Assembly (NCBI GenBank): GCA_024679635.1
Contig: JAIBDA010000005.1
Location: 1 to 25,739 of the forward strand
Reading direction: 5' to 3'
Length of the DNA: 25,739 nucleotides
Origin: Amphritea sp.
GTDB lineage: Bacteria > Pseudomonadota > Gammaproteobacteria > Pseudomonadales > Nitrincolaceae
In this document: piece after piece, positions 22,909-25,739 of the stretch
Layout: every line of letters starts with the position of its first letter
Numbering within the stretch: position 1 is the stretch's first letter
The notes under the pieces: generated by a model
The model's database searches: none
The model's input: the letters and a program-made list of their open reading frames with translations, nothing else
Told to the model about the DNA's origin: nothing
Translations under genes and position numbers: made by a program

Positions 22909-22934
22909 AAAACCCGCATCTTGCGGGTTTTTTT
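22909..22934. terminator. bidirectional Rho-independent terminator
   Basis: AAACCCGC (22910-22917) and GCGGGTTT (22923-22930) form an 8-bp stem with a 5-base loop. Seven T follow on plus (22928-22934), and an A-rich run precedes it for the minus strand. It separates the convergent gcvR-like and chemotaxis genes. Confidence 0.92.
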
Positions 22935-22946
22935 ATGCCTGATTCT

Positions 22947-24929
22947 TTAACTGGTTGAGAACTTTGACAGCAACTCCTGCTGCCGACGGGACACCTCAAG
23001 CAGCTCATGACTACTGGACGCAGCGCTTTCTGCCCCCTTCGATGTTTCAGCAGCAGCGGTGCTGATAGACACCAGCGTCTGGCTCACCTCAGCGACGGCG
23101 TCAGTCTGTTCACTGGCAGCCGTTTCAATAAAGGTATTCAGATCCCGAATATGGGCTACTGCATCATTCATTGCGCCTAGAACCTCCTGAGAACGTCCCG
23201 CCTGCTCAACGCAGTTCTGGGTTTGCTGATAACTCTGATCCATAACCTCCGATACTCGGGCAATAGCATTCTGCATATTTCCCACCATGCTCTGAATATC
23301 CTGCACTGAATCCCGGGTACGCCCGGCAAGTGCCCTCACCTCGTCAGCAACCACGGCAAAACCCCGTCCTTGCTCACCGGCACGGGCGGCTTCAATTGCA
23401 GCATTCAGAGCCAACAGGTTGGTTTTATCAGCGATATCCTGAATCGTTGTCAGTATCATAACGATCTGCTTGCCAAACGCCGACATCTCCTGACTGACCC
23501 CCATCGCCTGATCAATCCCCTGCGCCTGGGTTTCAATACTGGTGACCGTTTCCAGCATCTGCTGACTCACATCGGAACTCAGCGACTCAAATTCATGTAC
23601 GGCGTTCAGGGTGGTTTTACTATGCCCGGCCACTTCAGCCACGCTGTGTTCCATTTCAACGGCAGCCGAAGAAGTCTGCTCCAACTGCATACTCTGCATA
23701 TTCATCGACAGGGTAGTCTGCTCACTAATGGCCGCATTTTTATTGGCAACATTTGATAACCGCTCGGCACCCTCTGCAACCTGCTGGAGAATATCTTTAA
23801 GACCACTCACGACTTCATTCAAATAAGTACTCAGATCACCAAACTCATCCTGCCGGCTCACTTCAAAGGTCACATTGAGATCGCCCTGGCGGACCGCACT
23901 CAAACGCTGATGAATATGCGCCAGCGGCATCCGAATGGTTTGTACCAACAAGGCAGCAACCAGCAATGCAAAAATAACGGCGCCTATCGACAACCCGACA
24001 ATCAACCAGCGACCGAGAGACACTTCCTGACGGGCCTGGTCCTGTGCCTGATTAAGAATCTGATTATTCTCATCAACAAAACTTTCGACCGCAGAACGGG
24101 TCTCAGCAATCAATTTGTAAGTCTGCTGCAGACGCAAAGCCTGAGCGCTCTCAGCTGCACTCATTGCACGCAGATGGGCGATCAGCCCGTCGTCTCCGTA
24201 AAATTGCTGCTCAATCCCATTGATATCATCCTCATAGGCACGGAACGCACCTCCCAGTCGAATAATATCCTCATACCCTTTGCGAATATCTCCCTGCTTG
24301 GTTTTCAGAAGTTTTTCTAGTCGGGAAAGGCTTTTAGTACGACTGAAATTCATCAGACGAGAACGGAATATGCCCAGCGTTTTAGCTAACTTTTTACCCG
24401 CCTTTGCAACAGGAGTACCGGCATGATCAACCTGCAATTTACTCAACGCGCCTGAGAGAGTGTTATCCAGCTTCCGAACTTTAATATCCGCATCAATAAT
24501 ATACCGTTCATTGTCGAGTATATTTTTTCGTTCCGTCAGCACCGCATCTGCCTGGGAAAAATACTGATCGACTAACGCGCTAATTTTATTCAAGGAGGTC
24601 ATCAGAACCGGATTATCTGAGACCCGTTTCGCTAATAGCTGCTGATCCGCTTTGAACTGTTCAAGCTGCTGATCAAAGGACTTACGTTGCAGGCTCAGCT
24701 CTCTAACCTGTCGTTGTGACAAGGCAGCAAATAGCTCCTGATTAGCATCCTCCAATCGGACTAACTGTCGTAAGCCATCGGTCAGCGAAGGCACAACATT
24801 CTGGGTAACATTCTCAAACTTCTGAGAAATCAATTGAATGACACTAAAGCCGCCCGCACCCACTACGATGATGAAAACCACCATCAGGGCGAAACCAACC
24901 GTCATTTTATGGGTGATATTCAGTCTCAT
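22947..24929 (-). CDS. methyl-accepting chemotaxis protein
   Basis: A 660-residue transmembrane chemoreceptor. Membrane segment 1 is at about 10-34 and segment 2 at about 308-332. The periplasmic ligand domain between them (about 35-305) is large and mostly helical, near the size of helical bimodular (HBM) sensors. HAMP follows (about 333-385), then the signalling domain with the conserved tip [20 protein letters not shown] (499-518). The C-terminal end is SKFSTS, without a CheR-docking NWETF-type pentapeptide. The ligand cannot be read from sequence. GGAG stands 5 bp before the ATG. It is a lone receptor, with no other chemotaxis gene nearby. Confidence 0.94.
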   Translation of the reverse strand: MRLNITHKMTVGFALMVVFIIVVGAGGFSVIQLISQKFENVTQNVVPSLTDGLRQLVRLEDANQELFAALSQRQVRELSLQRKSFDQQLEQFKADQQLLAKRVSDNPVLMTSLNKISALVDQYFSQADAVLTERKNILDNERYIIDADIKVRKLDNTLSGALSKLQVDHAGTPVAKAGKKLAKTLGIFRSRLMNFSRTKSLSRLEKLLKTKQGDIRKGYEDIIRLGGAFRAYEDDINGIEQQFYGDDGLIAHLRAMSAAESAQALRLQQTYKLIAETRSAVESFVDENNQILNQAQDQARQEVSLGRWLIVGLSIGAVIFALLVAALLVQTIRMPLAHIHQRLSAVRQGDLNVTFEVSRQDEFGDLSTYLNEVVSGLKDILQQVAEGAERLSNVANKNAAISEQTTLSMNMQSMQLEQTSSAAVEMEHSVAEVAGHSKTTLNAVHEFESLSSDVSQQMLETVTSIETQAQGIDQAMGVSQEMSAFGKQIVMILTTIQDIADKTNLLALNAAIEAARAGEQGRGFAVVADEVRALAGRTRDSVQDIQSMVGNMQNAIARVSEVMDQSYQQTQNCVEQAGRSQEVLGAMNDAVAHIRDLNTFIETAASEQTDAVAEVSQTLVSISTAAAETSKGAESAASSSHELLEVSRRQQELLSKFSTS

Positions 24930-24971
24930 CAGTACTCCAAAAGTCCGTTTCTAATCAAAAACTTGCTACTA

Positions 24972-24992
24972 GGTCATCGCTTGGGTCATCGC
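24972..24992. repeat. direct repeat upstream of the chemotaxis gene
   Basis: GGTCATCGC occurs at 24972-24980 and again at 24984-24992, a 12-bp period, 43-63 bp before the chemoreceptor ATG. It may be a regulatory site; no known factor fits. Confidence 0.4.
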
Positions 24993-25067
24993 CCTTTACC
25001 CGACCAAGTTACTCCGTTATTCAACTAAGGTCTCACTCTCTCCCCTCAACTTGGGTAATAAAATTAC

Positions 25068-25101
25068 AAAAAAACCCGCCGGGGTCATCCCAGGCGGGTT
25101 T
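25068..25101 (-). terminator. Rho-independent terminator after argH
   Basis: On the minus strand AAACCCGCC and GGCGGGTTT (25072-25101 on plus) form a 9-bp stem, extended by three more G-C pairs after a mismatch, with a 4-base loop. A run of seven T follows (A run 25068-25074 on plus). It ends argH transcription about 20 bp after the stop. Confidence 0.92.
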
Positions 25102-25120
25102 CAGTAAAACGTTTAGTACA

Positions 25121-25739
25121 TTAGCCGCGCTGTGACAGCATCTGCTCAGCACGGTCACAGGCTTTACGCACCTGATTCGGAGCAGTACCACCGATATGAT
25201 CACGGGCACTGACGGAACCATCCAGTGTCAGTACATCAAATACATCAGCGGTGATCTGATCAGAGAATTGTTGCAACTCTTCTAATGTCATCTCACCCAG
25301 GTCTTTATTCTGCTCGATGCCATAGGCAACCGCTTTACCGACAATCTCGTGGGCATCACGGAACGGAATACCTTTACGTACCACATAGTCAGCCAGATCG
25401 GTTGCAGTAGAGAACCCGCGCAGCGCAGCTTCACGCATATTTTCACGCTTAGCTTCGATAGCAGGCACCATATCGGCAAACGCCCGCAGACAACCTTTTA
25501 TCGTATCGATCGCATCAAACAGCGGCTCTTTATCTTCCTGATTGTCTTTGTTGTAAGCCAGCGGCTGAGACTTCATCAGCGTCAGCAATGACATCAGATG
25601 GCCATAGACCCGGCCACTCTTACCCCGCACCAGTTCAGGCACATCCGGGTTTTTCTTCTGCGGCATAATAGAAGAACCGGTGCAGAAACGGTCCGGCAGG
25701 TTGATAAAGTTAAACTGCGCTGAAGCCCACATCACCAAC
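25121..25739 (-). CDS. argH: argininosuccinate lyase (C-terminal part)
   Basis: Splits argininosuccinate to arginine and fumarate, the last step of arginine synthesis. Only the last 205 or so residues of about 465 lie in the window; the 5' end is beyond the right edge. The fumarase/aspartase-superfamily signature loop [20 protein letters not shown], containing the catalytic serine, is present. Downstream come [40 protein letters not shown] and [16 protein letters not shown], all typical of ArgH rather than fumarase. The frame is intact to the TAG/TAA stop region at 25121, and a strong terminator follows. Confidence 0.97.
   Translation of the reverse strand, partial: LVMWASAQFNFINLPDRFCTGSSIMPQKKNPDVPELVRGKSGRVYGHLMSLLTLMKSQPLAYNKDNQEDKEPLFDAIDTIKGCLRAFADMVPAIEAKRENMREAALRGFSTATDLADYVVRKGIPFRDAHEIVGKAVAYGIEQNKDLGEMTLEELQQFSDQITADVFDVLTLDGSVSARDHIGGTAPNQVRKACDRAEQMLSQRG

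Noticed and set aside
24970..25005. Sigma-28 flagellar promoter for the chemoreceptor
   Set aside because: A TAAA and a GCGATGA-like box occur on the minus strand, but the spacing (13) and the box (5 of 8) are both off.

Overview
The window looks like an ordinary chromosomal stretch of a gammaproteobacterium, most likely a marine Oceanospirillales-type organism. Gene order supports this. The block ygfB-pepP-ubiH-ubiI-gcvT-gcvH faces zapA-ssrS-fthC, as in Escherichia coli. The block birA-coaX-SPOR protein-tRNA-Thr-tRNA-Tyr, and the grouping of a HAD phosphatase, rppH, ptsP, lgt, thyA and folA, resemble Pseudomonas. Base composition is even. I saw no insertion sequence, phage gene, CRISPR array or toxin-antitoxin pair. 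Species assignment is inference only.

Layout. 1-3160 (minus strand): folA, birA, coaX and a SPOR-like membrane protein form a tight operon. It runs into tRNA-Thr(UGU) and tRNA-Tyr(GUA), whose own promoter lies inside the 3' end of the SPOR gene. 3161-9300: thyA (a divergent form) and a Nudix hydrolase on plus, lgt on minus, a TANGO2/NRDE protein on plus, then the rppH-ptsP operon on minus, whose end overlaps the NRDE gene. 9300-13080: a SerB-like HAD phosphatase and a two-CBS-domain protein on plus, a perfect bidirectional terminator, then rlmI-tas on minus. 13085-19374 (minus): ygfB, pepP, ubiH, ubiI, gcvT, gcvH, in transcription order, ending in a terminator; gcvP is not here. 19460-21020 (plus): a small coiled-coil protein, zapA, 6S RNA and 5-formyl-THF cyclo-ligase. 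21043-25739: a 41-residue hydrophobic peptide, an AEC-family permease, a GcvR-like double ACT protein, a methyl-accepting chemotaxis protein and the 3' part of argH.

How the genes fit together. Several serve one-carbon and folate chemistry: folA, thyA, gcvT/gcvH, fthC and probably gcvR. Others serve biotin and coenzyme A (birA, coaX), ubiquinone (ubiH, ubiI), lipoprotein maturation (lgt), RNA decay and nitrogen-PTS signalling (rppH, ptsP), cell division (zapA) and global transcription (6S RNA).

No clearly new multi-gene system was found. The best leads are the unannotated 41-residue peptide, a 23-bp perfect inverted repeat before the CBS gene, the tRNA promoter embedded in a coding end, the divergent ThyA, and structured leaders around gcvT and 6S RNA.
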